From Poecilobothrus nobilitatus (lineage: Eukaryota; Arthropoda; Insecta; Diptera; Dolichopodidae): 64,000 bases of DNA. Position numbers and translations under genes: made by a program. The notes beneath the pieces were generated by a model. The model ran no database searches. It was not told where the DNA came from and worked only from the letters and a program-made list of their open reading frames with translations. Positions 43,101 to 51,001 of this stretch are shown here, in pieces. The stretch lies in NCBI GenBank assembly GCA_947095535.1, contig OX352774.1, positions 67,704,416 to 67,768,415 of the forward strand, in the 5' to 3' direction. Each line of letters begins with the position of its first letter. Positions within the stretch are counted from its first letter, which is position 1.

Positions 43101-46100
43101 TGTTAATTAACAAAATTAACATTGTCAATTAAAAGGTATCATGAATGGGGCCCTATAATTGAAATTATAATAATTATCATATTAATCACATGAACTTGAA
43201 ACCATTTTTAAAATTATTATTATTAAAATTTTTGATTCAAGAGTATTATTGATATTTAAAAGGTGAATAAAAACTGTTAGATTCATTCTCTAAAGCGATT
43301 CTTTTCGATTTAAATAATTTTAATTGTGTTATAAATTTACTTGCAAAATAATATGATACTTATCGTAAAAATTAAGAAATTCAACACCTAGCTTACATAA
43401 GCAAAAAACATGAAAGCTCAAATATATATGTATATCAATATAAATAATAATTAAAACAAAATCATTAATTTAGTAAATGTGTCTATTGTATCGTGAATTT
43501 ATATTAAACATTAATTCATATATATATATATGTATATATAATATCTATATATTTTCAATATTATATACATAATATATACAGGTAGTTTTTTTTTTAATCA
43601 TTAACATAAATTTTTAAGATGAATTTGTGTACATATATATTTTGATATTAATTAATTTTTTGCCATTTTTAATAACTAAAGAAAATAACATTGTATTTGT
43701 TAGTTTTCATTTATTAAATACTATATTCTATCATTTTATATTTATTTATTTAAATGAAATACTATAATATGTAACAATTTAAGAAATTTAGTTTAAAAAT
43801 AAAAACAACCAGGAAAACAACACTTTGCAATATTACATATTTTTAGAATTGGGTTTAGAAGAATTAATGCCAGTTTTAATTAAAAGAAAAATAAATAAAA
43901 CATTAAAAATTTTTTTTTTTTTGAAATGGTGAAATGAGATTTGTTTTTTTCATCTAAAAAATATTTATTGCTAAAAAAAAAAAACTGTTAAGATTTTTTT
44001 TACTTACATTTACAAACTATTGAATTTACATTAACACTTTAATTTCTGAAATTTATCAAACCCTAAATCAATTGATTTTCTGACATATATTCCAAAAATT
44101 ATAAATTTTTATGCATGATTAGTTTTAATATTACATTTAAAATTTATTTTTAAGTCATGAAATCATTTTGTGATTGTGGTTATTTTGGCTTTTTTGTAAA
44201 AAAAAAATATCTATGTTTATTTTCTTGTCTGTTAAAATTTTATTTGTATATGTATACCTTATTATTTATGTAAATATTTTCTTTTTACAGGTCTTCTGTA
44301 AATCAAGATGTGATTCTGGATACTGGTGGTACATCAACATATTCTAGAAATTCAATTGGTGACTCAATGCCAGTACCATCGGTAGGTTCTCCTGGTAGTG
44401 TTGCAATGTCACCACATCATCCAAATTCACAACCAACATCTGTTCCACCACCCGAGGTAATTATAAATTATTATCTTTTTTTAATATATTGTAGAAATTT
44501 GTTTTATTTTCTGTTAATATTTTATTTAGTTAATTCCTGTCATATCACCAAGGGGTCCAACATCAGTACCAAGCTTACAACCACCGACTCCACTTGAAAA
44601 TCATTTAGATAAAAATACCCCAGCTCCAACGCCAACAGATCAACATGATAATAAGAGTATAACAGCTTCACCATATGTCCAACCAACACCAAGTGTTGAA
44701 GCTCCGCCATCTGTTGACAATATGTTGTGCAGCAGTAATCATGGTAATAATAATGGCGGATCAAATGGTAATGAAAATAACATAACTAATAAAAATTTTA
44801 CTCTTACTTTGAATATTGGTGTCGTAATAGATGACTGTAATAATCTTAATGGAAATAATAATAATAACGTGGTATCAAATGGAGAATTAACTGCAGGAAT
44901 TGTTAAAAAATTTGAACCAATAGACGACCAACATCTTCAACAATTAAATCAGCAAGATCAACAGCAGATTCAAAATCAACAACAACAAAATCAGCAACAA
45001 AATAATTTTTTAAGTAGTTTGAAAGCCGAGTTTAATAACTGCGGCATTAATAATAATACGTCTAATAAAACTTCTGATCGAGAAAGTTTCTTTTCTTTAT
45101 TTAAACGACCAAAATTAAGTACAAAAGACTTTGATTGTTCTGTAGATGATGACTCTAATCCTCAATTGCTCTATGATTACACAACATTAAATGCTTGGTA
45201 TGTCAAACATATAAAAAAGCGAATATGTATAATATATATAAATATTTTATTTTTTATATTTTAGGATGGATCATCCTGTAAAACGTTTTCGCCCGAACAC
45301 AGAAGACATAAAACCTAATAGAAAGAGAGGACGAAATTTGTACGAATCGCATACGCATCAACAGCCGCCACCAATGTTATCGCCGAACTCCATGTCTTTA
45401 AATTACATTGCAAATGACATTAAAAAGGAAGTTCAATGTGATTATGAGTCATCTAATATGTTTTCAGGAAATAGTTTTCATGAGTCAGATCCATTTTCAA
45501 ATAATTTAATTGGATCAAATCAAAATAATTTACATCACCATCATCATGACGCAAAAAAGAAAGGTATGACAGACGCTGTAGGGAAATGTAAAAGCTCGTC
45601 TACAGGTAACTTATTTACTGAACAAGGGCTTCAAGTATCTCCTGGTGATTTAGATGATTTATTTGATAATCCGGAAGATATTTCTGGCGAGAATTCTGGC
45701 GTTGAAAATTCTGGCGATAATTCAAACGATGAAACTGCAATTCAAGTACATACGCCACCAGATTCAAATGCTTCAATGAATGGATGTGGCAATACAGAAG
45801 AAATAAAACGTTCAAACACAGGGATTCTTAGACCTGAAGAACTGTCTAAAATGTTTCCTACTCCACCCAGTCATGAGCATCATCCTAATTCTAGTCCTAT
45901 GAGCGGTGGTGGTATGATGGATATTCCTATAACCGATCTTAATGAAAGCGGTGGTATGCTAAATAATATGGTGGCAGGTGTTACACTAATAAGTGGTATG
46001 ATAAGCACGGGTTGTGGAGGAGGAACTACTCCAACATCTGTGCAACAAAATGCAAATATTAAAGTTAAACAAGACATTTATTCTGATTTGGGTAGCCCGC

Positions 46101-49100
46101 CCGAAGAACCAATTGAAGATTGGTCTTATGTGTATATACCTGATACAATTTGCAAAGTTGTTGGGTCAACAAAATATGCTCCATTGACAAACCTACCGAG
46201 CCAATCACTGCCTCCATTATCCAACCCGCCAAATACTTATTATAAACCATCCTGGTTGCAACAAGTTCAAAGACAACAGCATCAGCAACATCATCAGCAA
46301 CAACAACAACATCATCCGCAGCAACAATTACAACAAATGCCACAGCAACAACATTTGCAGATGCAACAACAGTTGCAGCAACCGCCTCAAACCGAACATT
46401 TAGCTCATGCTTTGCAACAACCTCGTACTCCCATTAATAATATTAATTCAAGCTTCCAACCAAATAATATAATGCCAGGAGCTGGAACACTAAATAATTT
46501 AAATCAAATTATTGATTCGAATCAGACAACTCCTGGAAAATTAACTCCAATTCATTCCACTTCTAACGCAGTTGCCGCAAATCCATTATTAGTTAATCAA
46601 TTAAATTACAGGCCTCCAACACCTGCTAATATGTTGCGGCCGGGTATGTCGCCAATATCACCAGCTCCTCCTGGTGTTCCGGCTAATTTTATATCGAATA
46701 GTCCCATGAATCATCGAAGAACACCTATACATCCTCCACCACCATATGATGTTGCTATAGCTAGTCCAGCTACTTCAACGTCATCATATAAGCAATTTAA
46801 TTCACAGGAACCAAGAACTCCAATGTCACAATTAGGTTGCGGTGGCCAAACTATTGGAAATGGTAACGGAAATGGCTTTAACAGTACATCACGTTCGCCG
46901 GAAGCTAATTCTCTTTTAATAAATGTACTTTTATATGATACAGCTTTGAATGTGTTTCGAGATCATAACTTCGATAGTTGCACTCTTTGCGTATGTAATG
47001 CTACACAACAATGTGTTGGTAACATTCGGGGCTCAGATTCAGGTTTATACGTCGCATTACCTGGCTCTTCATTTAATCCAGCTGTAACTAGTAACAGTAA
47101 TGGATTAAATTCAGGACCAAATAGTAGTTTAATTAATTCTTCAAACAAATTACTTTTGGGTGCGATCAGTGGTCAAAATTGCAGTAGTAATAATAGTAAT
47201 ACTAATTCAATAATGCGAAGTAGCAATAACTTAAGTGCCTTTGGTATCGATTCACCATCATGTGGTACTAACAGTCAATCAAGTACGAGCGGTAATGGCG
47301 GTAATGGAAATAGTCAACATTTAACTGGTTATGTAGATGAAGATCAAATACGATGTTCATGTGGTTTCAGTGCAGTTATAAACCGTCGTTTAGCTTATAG
47401 ATCTGGTTTGTTTTATGAAGATGAAATGGAAATTACCGGAATGGCGGAAGATCCTTTTAAATATAAAAAGAAATCAATATTGCAATTATTTTTGGATAGT
47501 GGAACTGATTGCGGTAATAATAGTATCGCAAAAATTGAAAATTCAAAACTCCAAGAACCAAAATTACCACAGGCAGTTATGGATTTGTTGCGTGATCAAT
47601 GTTCTATTATACAAACATCAACAAGTTCAATTCAACGAGCATTACAAAGATGTTCTCAAGAACAATACATACGAAGAAAAAAGCAGTCAACAAGTAGATC
47701 TGAATCTGGAAATGCTTTAGGAAATGTTTTAAATATTTTAGAATTCATCGATGCGAATGATGTTTGTTGTTTGGCTATAGAACAAGGACGAATATTTTTC
47801 GAAAATTCGGGCAATAGTAGTAGTATGCTAGAACCATATCAATCAAGAGGTTTACCAACAGTTTTACAAAAAACTACTATTACTGTTCATAAGTGGCCAT
47901 ACGTTCTAGCAAGTGGAACGAGAAATAATCAAGATATTGTTCGCTTAATGAAATCTATGCAGCCACTTTTACAAAATGCATTCCATCATTCGAAGTGCCG
48001 TCCTAGACGTGAAACTGCAACATATACTGTTAAAGGTCCTTTAACTTGGAGGCAATTTCATCGTTTGGCAGGTAGAGGAACCGGCCAATGTGAACCGCAG
48101 CCAATTCCTTCAATTATTGTTGGTCATGAAAAAGATTGGCTTGCTATTGCACCTTACGCTATTCATTATTGGGATAAATTACTTTTGGAACCATACTCAT
48201 ATTCCAGAGATGTTGTTTATTTAGTTATAGCACCAGAAAATGATTTCATTCTCAGTAAAACAAAAAGTTGGTTTAAAGAATTAAGTACCACATATGAAAT
48301 GTGTAAATTAGGAAGACATACTCCTATAAAAGGTGAGGATTTTTTTTTGTTATCACAATATTTAACTCAAATTAAAAAACCCTTTTTTTTATAGGATGGG
48401 AAGGAATTTTGCAAGTTGGTCAAAAGTCCCGTGCCGAAAGTTCTAGCAATACAAATAATAGTTCAAATATATCCATAGAGGATTGGTTACAATCAATGAC
48501 CAACACTAAACTATCAGAACGTATAAGAATGTATTCCAGCGCATTTCAAAATTTAGTTGGGCCTTATTTGCAAAGGGTACCTAATGATAAAAGCCTTCTA
48601 GATCCACCGGAAAGTGAAAAAATTACTCATACAAGCCAAAAGGATCGTCCTATACCAAGTCCCATGCCACCACCTAGTACACCAGATCCTTCCCAACCAA
48701 GCGGAAATGCTACTATGCAATCAATCCCAAATTCTGGAAATATGATTGGTGATAAAGCACCAAATACACCTAAAACAGATGAAAAGGATTGTGATGCTTT
48801 AAATAACTCAACTTCAACAACAAATTCACCAATAAGTGACCCTCTTCGTAATGGTACATCATACAATGGAGATGACGACATTAACCCTCCAGTTATTGTT
48901 TTATATGTTGTTGAACCATTTACATCTGGTAACGACTCAACCGATTTGCAACGCATAGCGTGCTTGACCCTAATACGTATTTATTCAGAATTACTAAGTA
49001 CTTTACCAGAATCTATTAGACACAGCATAAACTTGCAAATAGTGTCTTTAGAATCAATTTTAGAATTAGGCAGAAATCGCAGTCGACTTAGATATAGCGA

Positions 49101-50766
49101 TGAAATGAAAAACTTTGCTTTAAGCGTATTTTCACAATGTAAAAGATTTTTGCAGCATTCAAATACAGCTAAAAGTTTGACTGGTTTTGGCACTGCTGCT
49201 AATATGGAGATATTTTTGAAAACTAAAGACGAAAAAAATAAAATTCCATACAAAATGTATACACCGCCCTATATATTAGCACCAATTCATGAGAAATCTG
49301 AAAAATTAGCCGATTCATTTCGTTCAAAACAAAGTGATCAACAGTATTCAGTTATGTATTGCAACTATTGTATTTCAGAAGACCAAAGTTGGTTATTAGC
49401 TACAGCAACAGATGATCGTGGTGAATTGTTGGAAACAATTACCATTAACATCGACATACCGAACAGAGCAAGACGAAGGCGTGGCATAGCTTCATCTCGT
49501 CGATTAGGTTTAAAGAAATTAATGGATTTTATTTTGGGTATTATATCTCAAACTACAATACCGTGGCGTCTTGTAGTAGGTCGAATTGGTCGTATAGGGC
49601 ATGGTGAATTGAAATCATGGTCATGGTTGTTAAGTAAACAGAACTTACAAAAAGCATCAAAACAATTAAAAGATTTGTGTAAACAGTGTACACTCATGTA
49701 TCCCAATGCAGTTCCAAGCATATTAAGTGCATGTTTAGTTACATTGGAGCCTGATTCTAAATTAAGGGTTATGCCAGATCAGTTTACACCAGATGAACGT
49801 TTTAGCCAAATATCTATGCAAAATCCTTTATCTACACCCCAAGACGTGACATGCACACATATTTTAGTATTTCCAACAAGTGCTGTTTGTCAGGTAAAAA
49901 TATATTTAATTACTTTAAAAATACAATTAACTAAAAAGCAACATCTTGCAGTCTTTTCAGAAAGCATTCAATGAGTTGAATGAAACTGAAGCTTTTGATA
50001 GCGATAATAATTTTATATTCGACTTTGGGGATGATCCACAAGAAGAATTGAGTGAATTAGGTGGAGATTTCATGGATTGGGATCGTAAGTTTATTTAAAC
50101 AAAAAATCCTCTTTTCAAAATTTATTTTTACTTAATATTTTTATTTAATCAGAACTTCCTGAAAGAAATTCAAATCATGGAAGCCCTGGACGAATAGAAG
50201 ATAATCGAAGTAGACAAAGCCCAAGTGGAAACATGTTTAACTCTAATTGTAATATGTTAGATGCACAAGACATGGAAGAGGTAAATAAATTGTATTTTAT
50301 TATTATGTATTAATCCTCTGAAGAAAATATTTTGATAATACAATTTAAATCATTATAATTTTTATTTTTTTCTTGTATAAATTAGGTTGGTGCCGTCCTT
50401 CAGCAACCCCTAGCAGTTGGTTATTTTGTATCAACTGCACCAACTGGACGTATGCCATCATGGTTTTGGTCATCATGTCCACATTTAGAAGATGTATGTC
50501 CAGTATTCTTGAAAACAGCATTGCATTTGCATGTACCTAGTATACAAAATAATACAGAAGATCCATTAACACAAAATCATTCGTCAGCAAATGATCACCC
50601 ATTAGATTCTGGATTAACAGCAGACGTATTACGTTACGTATTAGAAGGTTATAATGTTTTGTCATGGTTAGCATTAGATTCAAATACACATGATAGATTA
50701 TCATGTTTACCAATTCATGTGCAAGTTTTAATGCAATTATATCACATGACAACTGCTCTTACTTAA
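12807..50766 (+). CDS. skd: Mediator subunit 13 (MED13/skuld), 13 coding exons, 5' partial
   Basis: Joined exons: 12807-13125, 34826-34901, 34963-35046, 36555-37096, 37179-37929, 39061-39801, 44291-44456, 44530-45197, 45265-48332, 48395-49893, 49952-50084, 50153-50280, 50386-50766. Total 8556 nt in one open frame; 2851 residues plus stop, numbered here from 12807. Known role: MED13 is the nuclear scaffold of the CDK8 module (CDK8, cyclin C, MED12, MED13) and tethers it to core Mediator, which controls access of RNA polymerase II; Drosophila skuld mutants affect developmental signalling. Seen: MED13 N-terminal domain (about 1-340), low-complexity linkers (about 200-290, 355-590, 600-835, 960-1100, 1130-1680), a Cys-rich block (1687-1815), a MID-like region (to about 2138, with GPLTWRQFH) and a PIWI-like C-terminus (about 2300-2851). 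From memory, fly skuld is about 2600 residues, so this copy is longer, mainly by Asn/Gln runs. The initiator exon is absent. Identity is near certain; residue limits are approximate. Confidence 0.96.
13300..13600 (+). pseudogene. LINE reverse-transcriptase relic (Jockey/CR1 group)
   Basis: Broken by frameshifts and stops. One frame reads [20 protein letters not shown] and [14 protein letters not shown], typical of the linker before the reverse transcriptase of insect non-LTR elements. Another frame (from about 13469) reads [19 protein letters not shown], and a third [19 protein letters not shown], together the first conserved reverse-transcriptase block. Catalytic motifs further downstream are missing. 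An old, 5'- and 3'-truncated insertion in the MED13 intron. Confidence 0.75.
20610..21245 (+). mobile_element. INE-1/mini-me-like (Helitron-associated) repeat with 141-bp tandem units
   Basis: It starts with a palindromic TATACCC...GGGTATA head (about 20611-20634), then TATATATATTCTGAATCAGG, CCAGAGTCGATTTAGCGATG and TCCGTCCG, the characteristic order of higher-fly INE-1/mini-me repeats. Three tandem units of 141 bp follow, marked by CAACTCCC at 20881 and 21022 and CACTTCCC at 21163, each with a CATATCTTCG...TAATAAA core. The open frame at 20998-21249 simply reads through these units. Confidence 0.7.
21266..22330 (-). pseudogene. Decayed hAT/ZMYM1-type transposase relic
   Basis: The reading order runs on the minus strand. 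Around 22100-22250: [22 protein letters not shown] and IQNEF-like pieces; around 21955-22040: [20 protein letters not shown], the D-x-T-x-D-x-S-x-x-E-Q block of DUF4371-containing hAT-like proteins; about 21790: a NRNLNLIGS piece resembling the C-x-N-H-S-L-N-L motif; and 21266-21634, the C-terminal helical part ([19 protein letters not shown]). Several stops, frameshifts and an internal deletion separate them, so it is not functional. It directly abuts the tandem repeat ending near 21245. Confidence 0.6.
23730..23967. repeat. Unnamed dispersed repeat, copy 1
   Basis: Starts GAATTTCTCCCTTTGG and contains CCCCCTTTAGCCAATATAAT, GCGAACGCAGTATATTGGCT and ACTGTAAGGAAACAAT, and ends near CAACAGTTACAACATG. 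A second copy in the same orientation lies at 62258-62482. The relatively G+C-rich sequence leaves long minus-strand open frames in both copies, but I do not recognise the peptide. Confidence 0.8.
27515..27624 (+). mobile_element. tRNA-derived SINE-like head with terminal hairpin
   Basis: A box-like ACCTAGTGGGTAGG (27527-27540) and B box GGATTCGATCCC (27568-27579) at tRNA-like spacing, so an internal RNA polymerase III promoter is plausible. It is followed by an inverted pair GGTCGTAAG (27586-27594) and CTTACGACC (27616-27624) around a T-rich/C-rich loop. No acceptor stem pairs with the 5' end, so this is a SINE head, not a tRNA. Confidence 0.55.
27790..27892. mobile_element. Short inverted-repeat MITE candidate
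   Basis: CTCCAATCGGAGTA near the left end is mirrored by TACTCCGATTTG near the right, with TTTGTG/GTTAAAG outer parts that partly pair. No clear target duplication. The pattern (TCCTTT...AC...GAGTA arms) resembles the element at 40461-40620. Confidence 0.4.
30738..31125. mobile_element. TA-flanked MITE (Tc1/mariner-pogo type)
   Basis: Flanked by TA at 30736-30737 and 31126-31127. The left end CATTAAAATCCGCTTAAG is the inverse of the right end CTTAAAT...-type arm (AAGCGGGTTTTACTG before the TA). The inside repeats CTTAAGTGC/TTAAGTACCT-like motifs several times. The short open frames at 30711-30899 and 31066-31278 run through it and have no recognisable product. Confidence 0.6.
34826..34901 (+). 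CDS. skd: MED13 exon, 76 nt
   Basis: Acceptor TTATTTAG, donor G|GTAACT. It encodes [19 protein letters not shown] followed by LHNLIER, directly matching the MED13 segment that continues from the exon 21.7 kb upstream. Too short to appear as an open reading frame on its own; found from splice sites and protein continuity. The Arg codon is split AG|A with the next exon. Confidence 0.95.
34963..35046 (+). CDS. skd: MED13 exon, 84 nt
   Basis: Acceptor TTCTTTCAG, donor G|GTGAGT; the upstream intron is only 61 bp. It encodes [18 protein letters not shown] and TSNDKIFRK, conserved MED13 N-terminal sequence. The Ser codon is split AG|C with the exon at 36555. Confidence 0.95.
35047..36554 (+). other. 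MED13 intron, 1.5 kb
   Basis: GT-AG intron between RKS and SQHLSF codons. A+T-rich; nothing recognised apart from homopolymer tracts. Minus-strand open frames at 35235-35453 and 35650-35913 have no domain. Confidence 0.9.
36555..37096 (+). CDS. skd: MED13 exon: end of N-terminal domain plus Asn/Ser linker
   Basis: Acceptor TTGGTTTCAG, donor G|GTATGA. It encodes [18 protein letters not shown], then [16 protein letters not shown], both strongly conserved with fly skuld, followed by an Asn/Ser/Gly-rich insertion, then [16 protein letters not shown] and [19 protein letters not shown]. The low-complexity stretch sits where fly MED13 also has a variable loop. Gly is split G|GA with the next exon. 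Confidence 0.95.
37179..37929 (+). CDS. skd: MED13 exon with disordered linker; ends at a GC donor
   Basis: Acceptor AATTTTAG. It opens [19 protein letters not shown] (conserved), then about 200 residues of Asn/Thr/Gln-rich linker containing [13 protein letters not shown], and closes with [16 protein letters not shown]. The reading frame meets a TAG stop just past 37929. The following exon only continues the frame and the conserved C-I-C-x-R-x-K-x-L pattern if the exon ends AAG before GCAAGT, a GC donor. Confidence 0.9.
37930..39060 (+). other. GC-AG intron of MED13
   Basis: Donor AAG|GCAAGT at 37930 and acceptor TTACAG ending at 39060; 1131 bp. The frame joins AG|A (Arg) and gives CICIRCKKLN, consistent with MED13. 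The nearby GT at 37934 would bring the downstream exon into a stop (ATG TAA). The 3' end has long T tracts (about 38950-39045). Confidence 0.8.
39061..39801 (+). CDS. skd: MED13 exon: extremely Asn-rich linker
   Basis: Acceptor AAAATTACAG, donor G|GTTTGT. The first codons complete Arg and give [14 protein letters not shown]. About 247 residues, roughly 40% Asn by eye, with Asn runs up to eight residues long encoded mainly by AAT (some AAC) and a Gln run at about 39599-39637. A conserved island, [10 protein letters not shown] (about 39398-39427), matches the PFHxR segment of other MED13 proteins and anchors the exon. Frame and both splice phases fit the neighbours. Confidence 0.88.
40461..40620. 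mobile_element. MITE candidate, about 160 bp
   Basis: Left arm GTTCCTTTTACACGAAAAGA and right arm ending CTCTGTAAAAGGAACAGTG form an inverted pair, with GAGTAGTTGGGAGTAG units inside on both sides. Ends of the form CAGTGTTCC... suggest a hAT-type element, but no 8-bp target duplication could be seen. Confidence 0.5.
42108..43154 (-). mobile_element. Degenerate PIF/Harbinger element
   Basis: Ends are diverged inverted repeats: left AGGGTCACATTACGATAC then TTTTAATTTACAATATTAAT; right, read inverted, AGGGCCCCATTCATGATACC then TTTTAATTGACAATGTTAAT. It encloses a Harbinger transposase fragment (42520-42852, minus). A clean 3-bp target duplication is not seen. Inserted inside a MED13 intron in antisense orientation. 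Confidence 0.6.
42520..42852 (-). pseudogene. Truncated Harbinger transposase (HARBI1-like N-terminal part)
   Basis: 110 codons. [20 protein letters not shown], then [20 protein letters not shown] and [17 protein letters not shown] match the conserved N-terminal half of insect PIF/Harbinger nucleases (pattern: LL-x-LV-x-P-x-I, MR, LAVTL-x-FL-x-T, YEDLK-x-STRIS, IIPETC). Full proteins run to about 350-400 residues; the DDE catalytic region that should follow is absent, and a stop comes right after the PETC motif. The region is a dead transposase relic, not a host gene. Confidence 0.8.
44291..44456 (+). CDS. skd: MED13 exon, 166 nt, Ser/Pro-rich
   Basis: Acceptor CTTTTTACAG, donor GAG|GTAATT. 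It encodes [19 protein letters not shown] and [16 protein letters not shown]. These blocks closely match the STYSRNS...QPTSVPPAE stretch of fly skuld as I recall it. Phase 0 at its end. Confidence 0.93.
44530..45197 (+). CDS. skd: MED13 exon: conserved TPTDQHD block and N/Q tract
   Basis: Acceptor TTTATTTAG after a 73-bp intron, donor TTG|GTATGT. It encodes [20 protein letters not shown] then [19 protein letters not shown], among the best conserved linker motifs of fly MED13. An Asn-rich stretch and a Gln tract (about 44931-45003) follow, then [12 protein letters not shown]. Trp is split TG|G with the next exon. Confidence 0.94.
45265..48332 (+). CDS. skd: MED13 exon: largest exon, Q/H tract, Cys-rich block and MID domain
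   Basis: 3068 nt after a 67-bp intron. In order: basic [10 protein letters not shown]; acidic [14 protein letters not shown] (about 45640-45690); [33 protein letters not shown] and [15 protein letters not shown], conserved core motifs; a Gln/His tract (about 46255-46385); TPxx repeats; a Cys cluster (CTLCVC, about 46978) and a second one ([12 protein letters not shown], about 47350) separated by a Ser/Asn insertion; then [31 protein letters not shown] and [17 protein letters not shown] of the MID-like domain. Antisense open frames here are codon shadows. Donor G|GTGAGG, phase 1. Confidence 0.96.
48395..49893 (+). CDS. skd: MED13 exon: start of PIWI-like C-terminal domain
   Basis: Acceptor TTTTTTTTATAG, donor CAG|GTAAAA. 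It opens [17 protein letters not shown], then a Pro/Ser/Thr linker (about 48590-48850), then [17 protein letters not shown], the start of the MED13 C-terminal domain, and continues with [62 protein letters not shown] and [12 protein letters not shown]. All are classic MED13 PIWI-fold motifs. Ends in phase 0. Confidence 0.96.
49952..50084 (+). CDS. skd: MED13 exon: acidic segment with tandem acceptors
   Basis: Encodes [17 protein letters not shown] then [20 protein letters not shown], the acidic stretch found at this place in MED13. Two in-frame AG acceptors exist: CTTGCAG ending at 49951 (adds Ser-Phe-Gln) and CTTTTCAG ending at 49960 (exon from 49961). The outer one is used for the stated coordinates; the inner has the better pyrimidine tract. 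Donor C|GTAAGT, phase 1. Confidence 0.85.
50153..50280 (+). CDS. skd: MED13 exon, 128 nt
   Basis: Acceptor TTAATCAG, donor GAG|GTAAAT. It encodes [19 protein letters not shown] and [10 protein letters not shown], a Ser/Asn-rich loop. Frame and phases join the acidic exon to the last exon. Conservation is low, so the call rests on splice sites and continuity. Confidence 0.85.
50386..50766 (+). CDS. skd: MED13 last coding exon and stop codon
   Basis: Acceptor TATAAATTAG. It encodes [71 protein letters not shown] and [16 protein letters not shown], ending at TAA (50764-50766). This is the highly conserved MED13 C-terminus and its length matches other family members. Confidence 0.97.
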   Translation, partial: VGAVLQQPLAVGYFVSTAPTGRMPSWFWSSCPHLEDVCPVFLKTALHLHVPSIQNNTEDPLTQNHSSANDHPLDSGLTADVLRYVLEGYNVLSWLALDSNTHDRLSCLPIHVQVLMQLYHMTTALT

Positions 50767-50947
50767 AAAATTACAAAAAAAAAAGAAAATAATTTTATTA
50801 AGTACATTATAATTATACAAAATAAGAAAATATTTAAATTAGGAAAAAATTTACATTTAAATAGAAAAATTTAAATTCAATTGATAAGGGGTTGACGACA
50901 ATGCTCAAAAATGTTTAAATCCAATGAATATTAGGCGCCAAAATATC

Positions 50948-50953
50948 AATAAA
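50948..50953 (+). promoter_or_regulatory. First AATAAA after the MED13 stop (possible poly(A) signal)
   Basis: AATAAA 182 nt after the stop codon. A second one is at 51657-51662. In DNA this A+T-rich the hexamer occurs by chance, so neither can be called the true signal from sequence alone. Confidence 0.25.
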
Positions 50954-50956
50954 TTT

Positions 50957-50961
50957 ATATA

Positions 50962-50999
<38 letters not shown>
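50957..50999. repeat. (TA)n microsatellite in the MED13 3' region
   Basis: An almost uninterrupted TA dinucleotide run with one TTTA interruption near its start. Lies just after the first AATAAA downstream of the stop codon. Confidence 0.85.

Positions 51000-51001
<2 letters not shown>

Larger units (their letters stand above)
39802..44290 (+). other. MED13 intron, 4.5 kb
   Basis: GT-AG intron joining QIR and SSVNQD codons with matching phase. It hosts a MITE candidate (40461-40620) and a Harbinger-type element (42108-43154). The remainder is A+T-rich DNA without recognised genes; the open frame at 41143-41325 has no domain. Confidence 0.88.

Noticed and set aside
45615..49253. Minus-strand open frames opposite the large MED13 exons (for example 46065-46343, 48627-48956)
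   Set aside because: Antisense shadows of conserved MED13 codons; no independent evidence.
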